A program made the position numbers and the translations under genes. A DNA stretch of 64,000 nt, from positions 5,731,001 through 5,795,000 of the forward strand of contig CM020503.1 of assembly GCA_009823395.1 (NCBI GenBank). The letters are read 5' to 3'. This document shows positions 1-40,719 of this stretch, in pieces; position 1 is the first letter of the stretch; every line of letters begins with the position of its first letter. Under the pieces are notes generated by a model. The model ran no database searches. It was not told the origin of the DNA and was given only the letters and a program-made list of their open reading frames with translations. This DNA is from Thamnaconus septentrionalis. Lineage: Eukaryota; Chordata; Actinopteri; Tetraodontiformes; Monacanthidae.

Positions 1-530
1 GTTTGCCCCATGGGATGCTTCGTGGTATTGAACAAAAACATTGCAAAAGTTTGAAGAAAAACATTCTTCTCGGACTGTGAACATCCCCCGCCACGTGTCT
101 TTGCTAGAAGTTAAAATTCCATCCTGTCGGCAGAAAGCAACTTCGACTGCAGAGTCTGTGCTAATCTCTTTAGCATTAGCTAGACTTCCTGTTGCTTCCT
201 GTTTTTCTTTCCCCTCTTTATCAATGTTTGTGTGTGTGTGGTTCGTTTTAAGAAAAGCCTTCAGTAATCACTTCCTGGTTTTGCCACAACTGATGGTTAA
301 TTGATTCCTCAGATAAGCTGATACATCTTGCTTTCTTCAGTTTTCTACAAGACTGATGTTCTGCATTTCGAAACTGAAAGGTCTGTGGACCAGCTTCTGT
401 GAAAACTTTCAGGCCCCACAGTTTCTGCATGAAAAATGAAAGGTTTCATAACACACTCATTTCTGTATCTTATTGCCTCACCTTGCCTGACGTCTTATCC
501 CAGAAACAACTCAGTGTATTTACCCCTCAG
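1..530. other. left-edge non-coding sequence
   Basis: No supported exon was seen before 531. The sequence is AT-rich and ends in a pyrimidine-rich stretch with CAG at 528-530. It probably represents the last intron of the gene whose terminal exon follows. Confidence 0.4.
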
Positions 531-708
531 TTTAGAGCCTCTGCAATACTTCACGGAAATTGCTGCTTCGTTGGACCTTCCAAGTCGAGACAAAAACGAG
601 GAGGCCTTCAGAAGGTGGAGCCAGTGTCAGCCTGGAGGAGGTGTAGTCACTTACCTGGAAGAAGTATTGATGAACCATCCCTCCATCTGTGACATCACAA
701 AGTGCTGA
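531..708 (+). CDS. probable terminal exon of an unidentified upstream gene (death-fold-like C-terminus)
   Basis: A pyrimidine-rich acceptor (TTTACCCCTCAG) is followed by 178 nt open to a TGA at 706-708. The peptide runs LEPLQYFTEIAASLDLPSRD, then an EEAFRRW stretch, a GGGVVTYLEEVL stretch and a short tail ending DITKC. A helix, a Trp, a Gly-rich turn and a further Leu-rich helix in this order resemble the C-terminal half of death domains, as in TNF-receptor or IRAK-type proteins. This resemblance is judged by eye only. No upstream exon is in the window, so the gene is partial at its 5' end. It reads in the same direction as itga3 and ends about 480 bp before the itga3 start codon. No clear AATAAA follows. 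The exon call is moderate; the family assignment is weak. Confidence 0.45.
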
Positions 709-787
709 CTGTAGATTGTAGATAATGTTGGTAGATTGTAACTGTAGATTTTGGATGATATTGAACCGTTCTGCCACAAAACATTGG

Positions 788-790
<3 letters not shown>

Positions 791-838
<48 letters not shown>
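791..838. repeat. (TG)n microsatellite
   Basis: An uninterrupted TG dinucleotide run of 48 bp lies between the upstream terminal exon and the itga3 promoter region. Confidence 0.95.
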
Positions 839-839
<1 letters not shown>

Positions 840-869
840 TTTCACTGTTGTCAGGCAGAACAGGTACGT

Positions 870-1191
870 GTGAGTGCTAAAAGAAAGACGGGGGGCGGGG
901 ATGCGGAGGTTTGTCACAGCTAATCACACACTCCGCCGACGTGCACTTGCCTCGGAGCGAGTGCGAGCGGGCCAGAGAGGTGGGGAGAGCAGGAGGAGGA
1001 GGAGGAGGAGGAGGAGGGGGCAGCAGAGAAGGGCGCCGACCGAAGACACCTCGCCATTTACGCAGAGCGCCGCGGGCCGAGCGGAGCCTCTCCGATGGGA
1101 AGGAGGGTCCTGTGAGAGGCAGCAGCAGCAGAAACCAACCTGTTGGTGCTCAGCGGCTCCGGATCTTTAGCTCGCCGACCAGTCGAGAGGG
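870..1191 (+). promoter_or_regulatory. itga3: GC-rich 5' region and probable 5' UTR of itga3
   Basis: Base composition changes to GC- and CpG-rich at about 880 and stays so past the start codon. The region contains a GGA trinucleotide run (991-1017) and no in-frame ATG that extends the signal peptide. It behaves like a CpG-island promoter with 5' UTR. No TATA box is obvious and the transcription start cannot be placed from sequence alone. Confidence 0.5.
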
Positions 1192-29086
<27,895 letters not shown>

Positions 29087-30978
29087 GGCCTTTTCCTTTG
29101 GGACCCTGATGCACTCGCTGTCACGCTGGTTTGACGTGGACCTTAAAAAGACCTCTGGGCTTGGTCAAGACTCACGGACAAGAGGCCCAGTGCACGGATC
29201 AGCTGTGGATAGTGTTTCTTTTTTTTTAGCTTCTTTAAATTGTCTTAATTTTTTTCAGTGCAATAAACTGATTTGATTCAGAGATTGTATTTTGTTAAGT
29301 ATTTTTCATGAGTGCGCCATTGTACATTGACATTAGGGCTGCGTTCGTGAGTAAATTGTAATTTGTGTCATATTTTTATGAATTTCTTTTTTTTTTTTCT
29401 GAATCCTTGCTAATTTTCCACCCGTGTTTCATCTTTCACCGTGTTCCACTTCCTCCTCGCTAATTGGAGGAGCTGCGTCTGTTGAGTGTTTCTCTATTTG
29501 TTTATGTCTTTGGCCAGTTGTCACTTCTGTTGTCTTTAAAAATGGTGGCTCTAAATCTCAACCAGTAGATTTGCCTGCATAAATCTAGGTTAGAATGCAA
29601 AGTTTAAAAAAGAAAACATTGTATGCCACAAAACCAACATGACATCATTGAAAGGGAAAAATGTTAAAGGTACGCAGAAACCTGAGCACTCATTGGTGGG
29701 GGGGCGGGGCGGGGAGGGGGGATTTTTAATTCTTTGCTTCTTGATGATTTTTATGATGTGATGAAACGAAGTCACTTGATTTTTATTTATTGTTTTGCTT
29801 TTTTTTTTTTTTTTTTAAATAGAAAACAAATATCAGATACAGGAGGTCGTGCACACTGGATTAAATAAAACTCGGACTCCATGTATGTCCAAAGGGCGTG
29901 TGAGCCTTGACGTGCTTACATAAGTGTACATAGCGACAGGTTTATGTTTGATTGACTGAATGAATGCATATGTTATCTGTGTGTATGTTTTATTGCTCCT
30001 GAGCGGCGTTTTTTTTTTTCAACAAAAGACACCTGGATTATTTCCCAATCCGATGAAACAACCTGCAGCGCCGAGAGCAAAGTGAACAAAGAGTCGGTGA
30101 ACAGACAGGAGAGTTGCTACACGTCCGCAGTGTCTCCGCCGCCTGATCCCGGGCTGCTGAAACTCGGCTCTGCTCTCTGTGGATGGTGATTCTCTTTACA
30201 GCTTGATTGCAGTGTAATTAAACCGTTTTTAACAACCCGTCGCAGTTCCATTCTCGCCTGTCATTTATTTTATCCGTGTATTTTATGCACTTTTGTGACG
30301 AGTGCTTTGTCAAAGTTCCTTTTGTGTGGGTGTGTCTGGGTTGGTGAGTCACCTTTGCCTGAGTACCTGATTTGTTGGGTTTTAAAAATGTGCTTGTCTA
30401 AGGGAGAAGAAACAGAAAACAAGTTGCTGGCTCGCTCACTCCCTCACTCGGCTTTGTTTTTCTCAGTAAGACCACGTTAGGACACAGAAATTTCACAGAT
30501 AATTGAGTTTATGTGACCAAAGTTCATTGAAGTTTTATGACGGTGTTACAGGGTTGTTTAAACAGGTGCAGGTAGACAGATTTTATCCAGTGATACCGTC
30601 TCCTTTAAACACACAAGATGAGATGAATGAGGTTTTAACGGCTTTAATATATAAATGCAGTCCATCCAACGCAGAGGAGACACAATCAAACATTAAAAAA
30701 AACTCTTATGCAGCTATTGATTTTAAAAACATTCATGAAAAATATTTTCTGCAGTGGTAATTGCAAATAAATTACAATAAATGTTATTTTGCATGGGCCA
30801 AAAAAAAAAAAAACAATTAAAAAAAATAAATCAATAATACGTGCATAAAATAAATAGACAAGACCAGACACAGAGACTGAATTAGTTGAATCAATGGTAC
30901 TGTACAGAAGACAAAACACTGATGTTCACATTGAGGTTACAGTAGCTTGGGCCTTACTTCAGCTATGTCCAGTCCTGT
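29087..30978. other. convergent 3' regions of itga3 and ace
   Basis: The itga3 3' UTR occupies at least 29087-29280, possibly to about 29890. The ace 3' UTR runs leftward from 30978; the nearest poly(A)-like hexamer on the minus strand is ATTAAA at 30643-30648, and a farther AATAAA lies at 30264-30269. No further gene was seen. A poly-T run (29799-29816) and poly-A runs near 30800 are present. Confidence 0.65.
29262..29267 (+). terminator. itga3: poly(A) signal for itga3
   Basis: AATAAA lies 176 nt after the B-type stop codon and is followed by T-rich sequence. A second AATAAA at 29864-29869 could end a longer 3' UTR. Confidence 0.7.
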
Positions 30979-31163
30979 TCACTTGAGCTCCATCAAGGAT
31001 GCAGACTTCTTATACGTTTTGGCTTTCCTGTACTTGAAGACCAACAAGATGGTGACCAATAGGAGGACCAAGCTGATGGCCAACAGGATCCACTGGCCGG
31101 CCACAGCTCCAGACTTGTCCACCTTCATTCCCAGGAAGTCCACTGTGTCACCCGGATCTTGAG
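30979..31163 (-). CDS. ace: ace exon 25: membrane anchor and cytosolic tail
   Basis: Reads [20 protein letters not shown], then a hydrophobic helix ([20 protein letters not shown]), then a basic tail [19 protein letters not shown] and TGA. The tail keeps a serine-containing segment but is shorter than the mammalian one. Confidence 0.95.
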
Positions 31164-34100
31164 CTGCAAACAGACAAATCGGAAAAGTTTGATCGCTGCT
31201 TCTTTCAAGGCCGCGGTGTCGGATTTAGTGGCATCTAATGGTAAGGAGGTGCATTGCAAAAAGAAACTGTGAGCAGGCCTACGCTCCGAACTGGTGGAGT
31301 CGCTCTTTATGACAACACAAATGCTTGATCTAGATCAATAAAGGATTAGTGTAGTTACTGAGCTGGCGCAGGGGTTAGCGCTGCTGCCTCACAGCAAGAA
31401 GGTCGCGGGTTCGATTCCAGGCCTGGGACCTTTCTGTGTGGAGTTTGCATGTTCTCTGTGTGTCTGCGTGGGTGGCTGTATAGTCGAGTTATTGACACTG
31501 CTGATAGGCCACTTTCACATCTTACCGGGCCTTTATGGTCCAGTGAGTAAAATTTGGTTTCATTTATGATGTTTATATTGGTAAAAGCTTAATATACTGT
31601 CCATAAATACATGAAGACAAGTGTGTACTCACAGTACAATAAAAGTAATTTGGTTTTCCGACACTTAGAATGGTTCTCATATATGTAAGAATATACATAG
31701 AGTCTTGCTCCTAGCTAGCTGTCATCTTGAGCTGCCATTTTTCAAGGAAGCCCGCCTGGCTGCTATACATACGGTCTCCCTTAAACATCTTACACACTGG
31801 ACTAGCAAGTTGGATATAAATGTGTAAAAAATGAATAAAATCAAAACTCAAGCAAAAATTCCAACACTTCTTTTCAACTAAATAAACTTTACAACTTTGA
31901 TGCATCTCTAAAAGTTTTGGATCCAATCCTATTTGTTGTTGGCAAAGTAAAAACAGAAATCTGTCTGGTTTGATTTTTATTTTTGAAACAGCGGTTTATG
32001 AGAATTTAACAATTTTCAACTTTCTTCATCCCCCCGCTTATACTGTCTCCAGATCAGCGTGGCACCAGCTGCGTTTGCCATTATCTCCTCCTCGCTGTTT
32101 TTCACCCTGCTGCTCAGAATCTCATCAGTCTGATCTGTCGGCTATATGCTGCGTGCGTCCCTTCAGCAGGATCTCATCAGTCAAACAAGAGCAGCGGCAG
32201 ATTGATTTCACTGTAAGCCGCAGGAGACAGAAGCGCAGAATGAGCTCCTCTGCTGTCACGTTGTGCAAGTCTTTTCTTTTTGTGGGGAACTTTAAAAAAA
32301 AAAAAAAAAAAAAAAAAGTCTTTGGCTTGCAGTCTGGAAAAACTGACTGCACAAAAAAAAAATCCCCAGAAAACACAACTTCCCTGTCAAGCACATGCTT
32401 TTTGCTTTATGAATCTGTCTGTTCTGCGTTCAGCAAAGGTTCCTTACCGCTGCCGCCACCGTCGCCGCCATCGCCACCGTCGCCGCCATCGCCGCTTCCG
32501 TTGCCAGGTGTCCAGTTGTACTCGGGCCATCCGAGGGTTTCAGCGTTCTTTAAGTTCTCCTCCTTCAGCCAATCAATGAGTGGCTTGAAGTATTCCATCA
32601 GCGGCAGGGCGCTCATTCTGGGCTGGCCTGTGATCATGGTCATGGCCTCGGGCCACGGCTTACTGAAGCCCAGCTTCATCACTTTACTGCGAACATTGGC
32701 ACAGCGGACAGGAGAGCGAGAGGGAGAGAGAGGGAAAGAGAGAGAGGAGAGAGAGAGTTGGTTTCCGCAGTCTTTCCCTTTTCCTTTTTTTTTTACTTCT
32801 TCAGCCTTTAATGTGAGCACAGTTTGCTTTGCTTGTTCCTGACATGCGTGTACAGGCTACAAGGACCGAAGCCAAAATGGACCCGTCAGTTAATGCAGCC
32901 AAGATTGTAGGATTGTCTCTCATGCTTTAACACGGGCATTGACTATTAACTCCAGCTCCCACAATGCAATCCGACACAAGGTTCCTGTGTTTCAGTTATG
33001 ATGGGTTTTTTTTTTTTAAACCAACAAAAGTAGTTAACATGAATAAATACTAACTCAGAGATAACTATCTTTTTTAACACATGTGTGCGTGTGTGCGTGC
33101 GTGTGTGTGTGTGTGTGCGTGCGTGCACCAACCCCAACAGCTCTCCGGCTGCTTCCGACTGGTAGATGTCGCAGGTATAAAGAGGCCCCGTTTGATTGGC
33201 GGCTTTACACAGAGCCTGGTGGAACTGGAACTGGATGACGAAGCTGACAAAGTACCTGGGGAAAGATTGTTGACGGCCCACTGTTACTATTAACTGGCAG
33301 ACTGACTTCCAAGGCTCAGACATCAACATCAACACGTATCTTCCATATCAAACGTACTGATTACAGATCGTCCAATCGTGGTTGTCTTTTACCTGACATA
33401 GGGGACATTGGCAGGGATGTGGAACTTTGCACCGGGGTCGAAGTCGCTCTCAGTGCGAGCCACAGGAGGGCACAGACCCTGGTACTTCATCCTGCAACCA
33501 GGAACAATCTGGTCATTGTCTACAAGTAGATAAACCCCCCGCATCCACACGGTAAGCCTTCATCTTATTGCCCTGAGACACACAAGTGAGGTTCACCTCA
33601 GGTTCCACCACTCCTTGTTGTACTCGGAGGGCGGGACGCGCCCGTCGAACACCTTCCACCTCCACTGGTCCATCAGGTAGCCGAAGGGCAGGAAGGCGAT
33701 CTTGTCCAGCGCCATGCTCATCAGGAAGTTGATGTCGCTCTCTGGAGAAGTAGCGCAGACGTGAGCGCGGCGTCGTGCAGGCGACGGGGCGAGCGGGCGG
33801 TGGACACTCACCCGAGTTGCTCTCCACTTTGTCCAGCAGGCCGATGCTCTGCAGGTGTTTGGGCGTGGACACGGACAGGGCCAGCACGTCCCCGATGGCC
33901 TCGTGGAAGCCGGGGTTGGCGCCGTCGCGGAAGGACACGGGCTGGTCTTTGTACTGCAGGAAGTACTGCACGTGGCCCATCTCGTGGTGGACCGTGATCA
34001 GGTCGTCCATGGTCACCACCGTGCACTGTTTGATCCTGCGGGGACGAGAGGCAGAGGGGGCGTTGAAGGGAAAAGGCCGACGCTAGTTGCGTTTCCCTTA

Positions 34101-36949
34101 CCCCTAAAATTGCGCAAAACCTAAATTACACAATAAAAAACTGGAAATGGAAACACCTAAACTTCCAAAAATCTCGTATCGATAAAGAGGTACATCGCAA
34201 GTGTCACGGAAACACTTTTTTCGCATTTACGCGTCAGCGGACGTGACGTACGGGGTCACGTGACCAGTTCACTTCAAGTGAAAGTGGCGCTATGCTTGGA
34301 CGGAGGAGGAAATTGAATATTTTTTACAAGTAATCAAAGAGAAAAATACAACAACCATTCTTGACAGCAAACGACATCCAGATTTATCACAAAATGTTTT
34401 GTGCCTCCACCCTCCAAGTGGGCTGTAGTGGAACAAGATTTTAGGAGAACTACGGCTTATGCGCTTTGAACCATTCAATGGAAACAACTGCAAATCGCAA
34501 TTGTGCCTTGTGGCAATTTTAGAAACATGGCTGTATTTTGCAAAAACTGTGATGGAAACGCAGCTACTGATACTGCAGCAGATGGGGCAATCAACCGACA
34601 CGTCTGCACTTGAACGCCAAGTTACTTGGAAGGCTGACGCCACAGTGATGGGTCAAAGATACAGTGTGTAAAATTCTGCCATCTAGTGGTTAGACTTTTA
34701 AATGTAGCGCACATTCGCTCACCCTCCCGCTCCCGAGTTAGCCAGTGAACTACAGTGGCCTGACACGAGCGGTCATCTTAATTAGGAAACGTGCTGTCAG
34801 GCAGCTGGATTGTCCACACCAGGCTTCCTTAGAAATATGACAGTGCAACCTTGAGCAAGACCCTTGCTCTATGTATATTCTTATATATAAATTAGAACCT
34901 TTCTAAGGGTAGGAAAACCAAAGTACTGTTATTGTACTGCGAGTGCACACTTAACATATTTACAGGCAGTATATTAAGCTTTTACCAATATAGAAATCAT
35001 AAATCAGGCTACATTTTACGCACTAGACCTCTAACTGGCAGGTTACTGTGAAATCTGAACAGTGAGTAACTAATCCACATCTCCTCTATTTGGAACTGCG
35101 AGTGATTTGTTCTTTTTGACAATGTCGTGGCTTGTTTGAGTCTGTTGTGCAGACTAAAACCCTCCCTCTCATGTCTCATGGCTACAAGGTTCCCATGCGA
35201 GAGGGCAGATTTACCTGAAGTCCACCCTGTTGTAAAAGTCCCAGGCGGAGGCGTGACACACCACCTGCCTCCCGTCGGACGGCTTCACCAGCATGGACTT
35301 GTTCCAGAACTCCGGCGGCATCGGCATGAGGCCCAGAGACGTGAAGAAGCGGTCGGATTCCTCGAACATTTTGGTGGCGTTCCAATTCTGCATGGAAACG
35401 GGGGAGTGTCAGTGGAAAGATTTGTGCGTGTGCCAATGTTTGCATGTGTATGAACTCTCAGACGCACCAGCCATGAGGTGTATTTTATCATGTGGTAAAG
35501 AGAGGGCTGTGTTTGAAATAAAACTACACAGAGGCTAAACAGAGCGCAGCTCTGAAAGGGATTGGAGTGAGTCTCGTCTCAACATTCAACGTGCACGCAA
35601 CGTCTGAATGCACCATGACCACTTTGCACCCAGTGTCTCCTTCTGCCTGTTTATCCTCTTTGGAGCAAATTCAAAGAGTCTCTCTGTATCAAACAAAGGT
35701 CTGCTCCAACAACAACAGCGAAGCAACACATGCATGAGTATCTGCTTGATTTCTCCCAGGTTGAAAAGGGACCAATCAGAGGCCGCGCTGGCTCACCTGG
35801 GCCACCATAGCCGGAGTGGCGTCGACCTGGGTGGCGTTGGGGTAGGGCATTGCCAGGTCCATTATCCCAGACCAGGTCTGTGCCCACATGTTCCCTGGAA
35901 GAGGACGGATGACAGCGCTGGTGAATCAGTGAGCTCAGTGAGCTTTGCAGTGATGAGACAAGAGCTCCATTGTTCAGCCGCCGTTAAACCAAATTGGATT
36001 TGGAGGTGTGAGTCAGTGTCGTCCCCAGCGGTGTGGAACTGTCGCGCCCTATCTTACACTTCACTCCTCCGAGGGAAAATTTAATCCTCCTGATCCGAAC
36101 GCAGCCACAACCAGAGACACAATATCGCCGGGTTGCTCATCAACAGCTCCAGTCGGATCGTGGAGCCCAGGCTGAGAAACGACGGTTTGACTTTTGAAGG
36201 GTTTAGATACGGAAATGTAATTTGCTTCAAGTTGGTCTATTTTCTCACGTGCTGACACATACTGACGACTGGTTTGATTCGATTGGGAGTTAAGTTTGTA
36301 GTCACTGTTGTACGTTGGGAGCTGTTCAGGAAGCTGGAAAAACATGGGAGCAGGGCTGTGCGATTAATAGATTTTAAATTGAAATCGGATTATTTATTCA
36401 AGACGATGTTAAAAAAAAAAAAGGAAAATCTTTTTAAATTTGTTTGCTATTTTTATTTAAAATTAAAGAAAAAATATTTGAAATAATTTATTCCGTTTTC
36501 TTTTGTATTTTTACCCCCCAAAAAAAATCAAAAACGGAGTTTTCAGAGAAAAAAATCGGGATTTTATTTTTGTCCAAAATCGCCCAGCCCCTACTTGAAC
36601 AGAAGAAGAAAGTCGTTCAGACATTCAGACCTGCGTCAGAAATGTTGGATAGAGGCAGAAAAATTGGACAGCGTTCTCGAGTTCCTCCAGAAATAAAAAG
36701 TCTGCCTCTATTTTGTAAACTTGCAAAGGTGACGATGTGGCTGATCACGGGAAATGGACGCTGGTGTGCTATCAGCTTTGCTTTGCTCTGGCTCCAGCCA
36801 CAAGTAGAGGCACACAGTTGTTTTGAGTGGAAAACAGATTTTCAGTCACGGCCTCATGGGAAAAAATCTTGTGAAATGAAAACATTTCCAAATACGCCTA
36901 CACCAAACATCCTCTTTTTTCCCCTGAAAATTTTAAAAGTTCAGGATCC

Positions 36950-36992
<43 letters not shown>

Positions 36993-39900
36993 TGAAACGT
37001 GATTAATGAGAAGGATCTTGTACTTTGGCCTATTTATCTAACAGTGCACGTGCGCCTCGGTCCCCTCAACTCACCCAGCAGGTGGGCTGGAATGGGCCCT
37101 TTGAGGTTGATCCGTCCCCCGCCGTACTTTTTGTAGAGAGCCCTGCGAACGTAGGCGTGCAGGTTGAGGTAGAGCGGCTCCAGCTCCCTCCACAAGGTCT
37201 CCAGGTCCTCCTCAAATGTGGCCGTCTCGTACAGGGAGCGCCAGAAGGCGCCGTTGTCGCTGTGGCCTGTGGGTAATTATCAGGATTAGCGTCGCTGCTA
37301 GAAGCAGGGCAGACTCTGCGGGAGACTCTTCGCCCAGTCTCGTACCGTTGAGTGTGGCGGCCTTGTTGGCCAGTTCAACGTATCGCTCGAAGTCCCCGCG
37401 GAGGACTGTGCCGGCCGAGTCTCTCCATCCCTTCCAGGCAAACAGGAGTTCATCGTAATCCCTGGACTCTGCCATGATCTTCTGGAGGTCTAGAACGTGA
37501 CGCATCCTGTTAGCACAACCACCAAAGCCACTCCGGCACCGCTGTTAAGCTGTTCCTGTCACTTACAAATGAGCAGCATGTTGCAATTATTGCAGCATCG
37601 GCATAGTTTTTATTGTCTCATTCATCGTCTTCTTTTAACAACTATCACCGGATTGCTTCAATCAATCAATTGATTGATTTTAAAAGTGCCTAATCACATC
37701 CAAATGCATCTCGAAGAGCTTTGCTTAATCAAAGAAAAAAAAAACAAAACAACTGATGCCTCCAGATTGAACATGGTGCCACAGCAGCCAGGAAAAACTC
37801 CCCAGTAGGAGGAAACCTGGAGCAGACCTTGACTGGAGGGATTATTTAAATCTATTCCTACCTGGATCCAGTGGGTGGCAGGTCCCATTCTCCCTGCAGA
37901 CTGTAGCAACACTGTACTTGGTCTCCATTTCGGAGAGGAGCTTGTTGTACTGAAAAAAGGAAAAAAGGCTCTGAATCAAACCAAAGTACCTTCACTAATC
38001 CTCATATTTTGGAATTGAACTTAAACAGTGTCCAGTGTGAATCCTGCAAGTGAAGAGACTCTATTCACATGCTGCCAGTGCAAACAGTAGCGGCTGGTTT
38101 GGCTGTTTACGGGTGCACCAGCCACTTTCTGTTTAACTATGCAGATGCTAAAAACATTTGCACCGAAACTAAATGTTCCCCTCACGCAGACTTCTGTGGC
38201 TGAACATTCGCCTGACATCTTCAAATAAATTTAAAAATAAATAAATAAAAAATCTCACAAGCGACCACATTGCTTCTGCTGCTTCCTTTGGAAACACACT
38301 CAAATGTGGCAAAGCAGAGAATTATAACATAGAGATGATCTCAGCGAGATGTGTGACGCTATAACAAAAACATTCCAGATCCTGTAAAGTATAATGATGT
38401 TGGCAGGTTGTTTTGCTTTGCACACAAACCAGACTGAGGGCTAAAGGTATAGTAAGATAATAATATAACACCTTAACAGTCCTGTAACGCACACACAGTT
38501 GTCTTTTCACCCCTAATGTGTATTTGCACCACTTGTGAAAGCTGCTTCTTTACCATTTGCTAACCAAGGGGAGTTTACTGCCCTGCACATCAGGTTACCT
38601 CTCAAAATTCACCTCAAAATGAGCTTCATTTGTACAGTGCAGAGTTATCTGGAGTGACAACGCAGCAGTCAGAACCCTTGAGCGAACCCCAACTGCAGAG
38701 TCAAAAGCAGTTGGGCCACTGCGTCTTTATTCTGCCTGTGTGTCTCGGTGCTATCGTACCTCTTCCAGCTCGGTGATGTTCAGCGCAGCCCTGTCGATGT
38801 CGCTGAGTTTCTTCATGATGCGTTTGACCGACTCATCCTGGAAGTCTGAGGTGTCGAACTCCCGCGCCTTGAGTCCATACTCGAGTGTGTGCTTTGACAT
38901 CTCCAGGCTCTTGCTGAGCTGGGGACCAATAATGAACGCTCTTTAGTTGATGTGTTTTCAGTCATGCAGGCTGGCCTGACAGATAAATGGGCTGATGGAT
39001 GAAGACTCATAAAGACCGACGACCGGCTTGGACTGTATTTAAAGGGGCAATACACAATTTTCATTATTGTACAATATGAGGTCATGAAAAATTGGTAAGT
39101 GAAGCTAATGATGTTATTTCATCTGGGGCACAGCGTCACACACACACACAGGCATCTCTGCCTGTTGTTCTGTCCTTTTGTTAACAGAGCCCGACCGGCA
39201 GCACGTGCATGCAACGACATGAGAAAACACATCCAGGTTCCATGAAACTCCCTTCAAATAAATGCTTTCGCGTTGGCATTGAAATGAATGGGCATTCTTC
39301 TTGGATTCTAGGGGCCTGCACAGAACTCTGCTAAAATACGCAAGTGTTTTAGTTATATTTCAACTGACTTTGAATGAATAAAACTAAGCAAGGCAGGTGC
39401 GTCACTGACAGTGGTCCTCCTGGAAACACTGCCAGATGTTTGGTGTCTCACCATCTCTTCTTTATTGGCCTCGGTGATGTTAGTGTTGTAGCTCCACGAG
39501 GCCTCTGTGTAGGCATTCCACACCTCCTCTGCCGTGCTGTTGTACTCGTCCAGGAACACTTTTGCTTCGACCTCATTTGTGTTCTTGTCTGCGTAAACAA
39601 GTGGACAGATCACTCGGTCAGCAAAAGGACATTGTCAACTTCACCGTCAGCAGGCCAAGAAGGAAGCTTCCCCTCACTCCCTTCCTTTCATTCCTTGCGA
39701 TAGTTCAGCATGTCGGGGTTTTTTCCATCCCTCAGAGTGATCAAAATGCATTTCTTTCCATGCACAACCTTTCAGTGCACTGATGCTTCTTACCAATATT
39801 ATCGGGGTAGCCCTCCGGGACGGGTGGCACCCAGTGGAAATCTGGCCAACCCAGGGTCTCGTTTACATTTTGTTTCTTCAGCCATTCAATTACAGGCTCA

Positions 39901-40678
39901 AAGTACTTCATCAGCGAGTTAGCGTCCATTTTGTTGGTGCCTATGGCCTCATGCAGGACCTCTGTCCAGGCCTTGGAGGAGCCAGCCTGGAGGATTTTCC
40001 TGGACGGGGGACATAAGGATGCGTTACACCAACACACACACACACACACACACACACACATCGCATGGTGGACAGTGAATGGCGACTTTGGTCACTCACT
40101 GCATAACTGCTCCTGCTTCCTTGGAGCGGTAGATGTCACATCTGTGCAGGGGCCCGGTGTGGTTCGCTTTCTCACACAACTTGTCGTGAAGCTGGAACTG
40201 CAGAATGAAGCTGACGAAATATCTGCAGGGAAATGAGTTGCTGCTGTTATCTCTCCAGTCCTTGACATATTTTATCCATTAGGCACAACAACTTTTGGAC
40301 AGGTGGTGTCAAAACAAGGAAACCCCAAATGAGCCTCGTGCTGCTTAAACCTTCCTAAAAACATAATTCCTCAATAGTCAAGAGTAGAACAAAGAAACAG
40401 CCACAAGAGAACAGTGCAAGTTTCTCTTTTGAAGTAGGCGGGGGTTTGTTTGGCTAATTATCATTTCCACACATTATCAGACAAACCAGTTGGGGTCAGA
40501 ATCTTTTCATCGAGCTGCCTGCAAAAAGCTTCCTGCTATTGTAGGAGGCTTGTGTTGTTTGAAACCGCATTCAAGTGCCAGTCCAGCATTTCAGTCCCGT
40601 TTATAGCACACAATACTTTAAATCCCAGCCCACCAAACACTCTCATGTGTGCTGCTCAGGATGTTGTGATCTCTGGAT

Positions 40679-40719
<41 letters not shown>

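Noticed and set aside
31408..31418. Possible functional tRNA gene (good box B)
   Set aside because: No cloverleaf can be completed around it and the downstream sequence matches a dispersed repeat, so it was called a SINE-like fragment.
31970..32842. 290-codon plus-strand open frame
   Set aside because: Runs through poly-A, the antisense of ace exon 24 and its Gly/Asp repeat; no domain.
33761..34124. Plus-strand open frames over ace exon 20
   Set aside because: Antisense shadows of the GC-rich zinc-binding exon.
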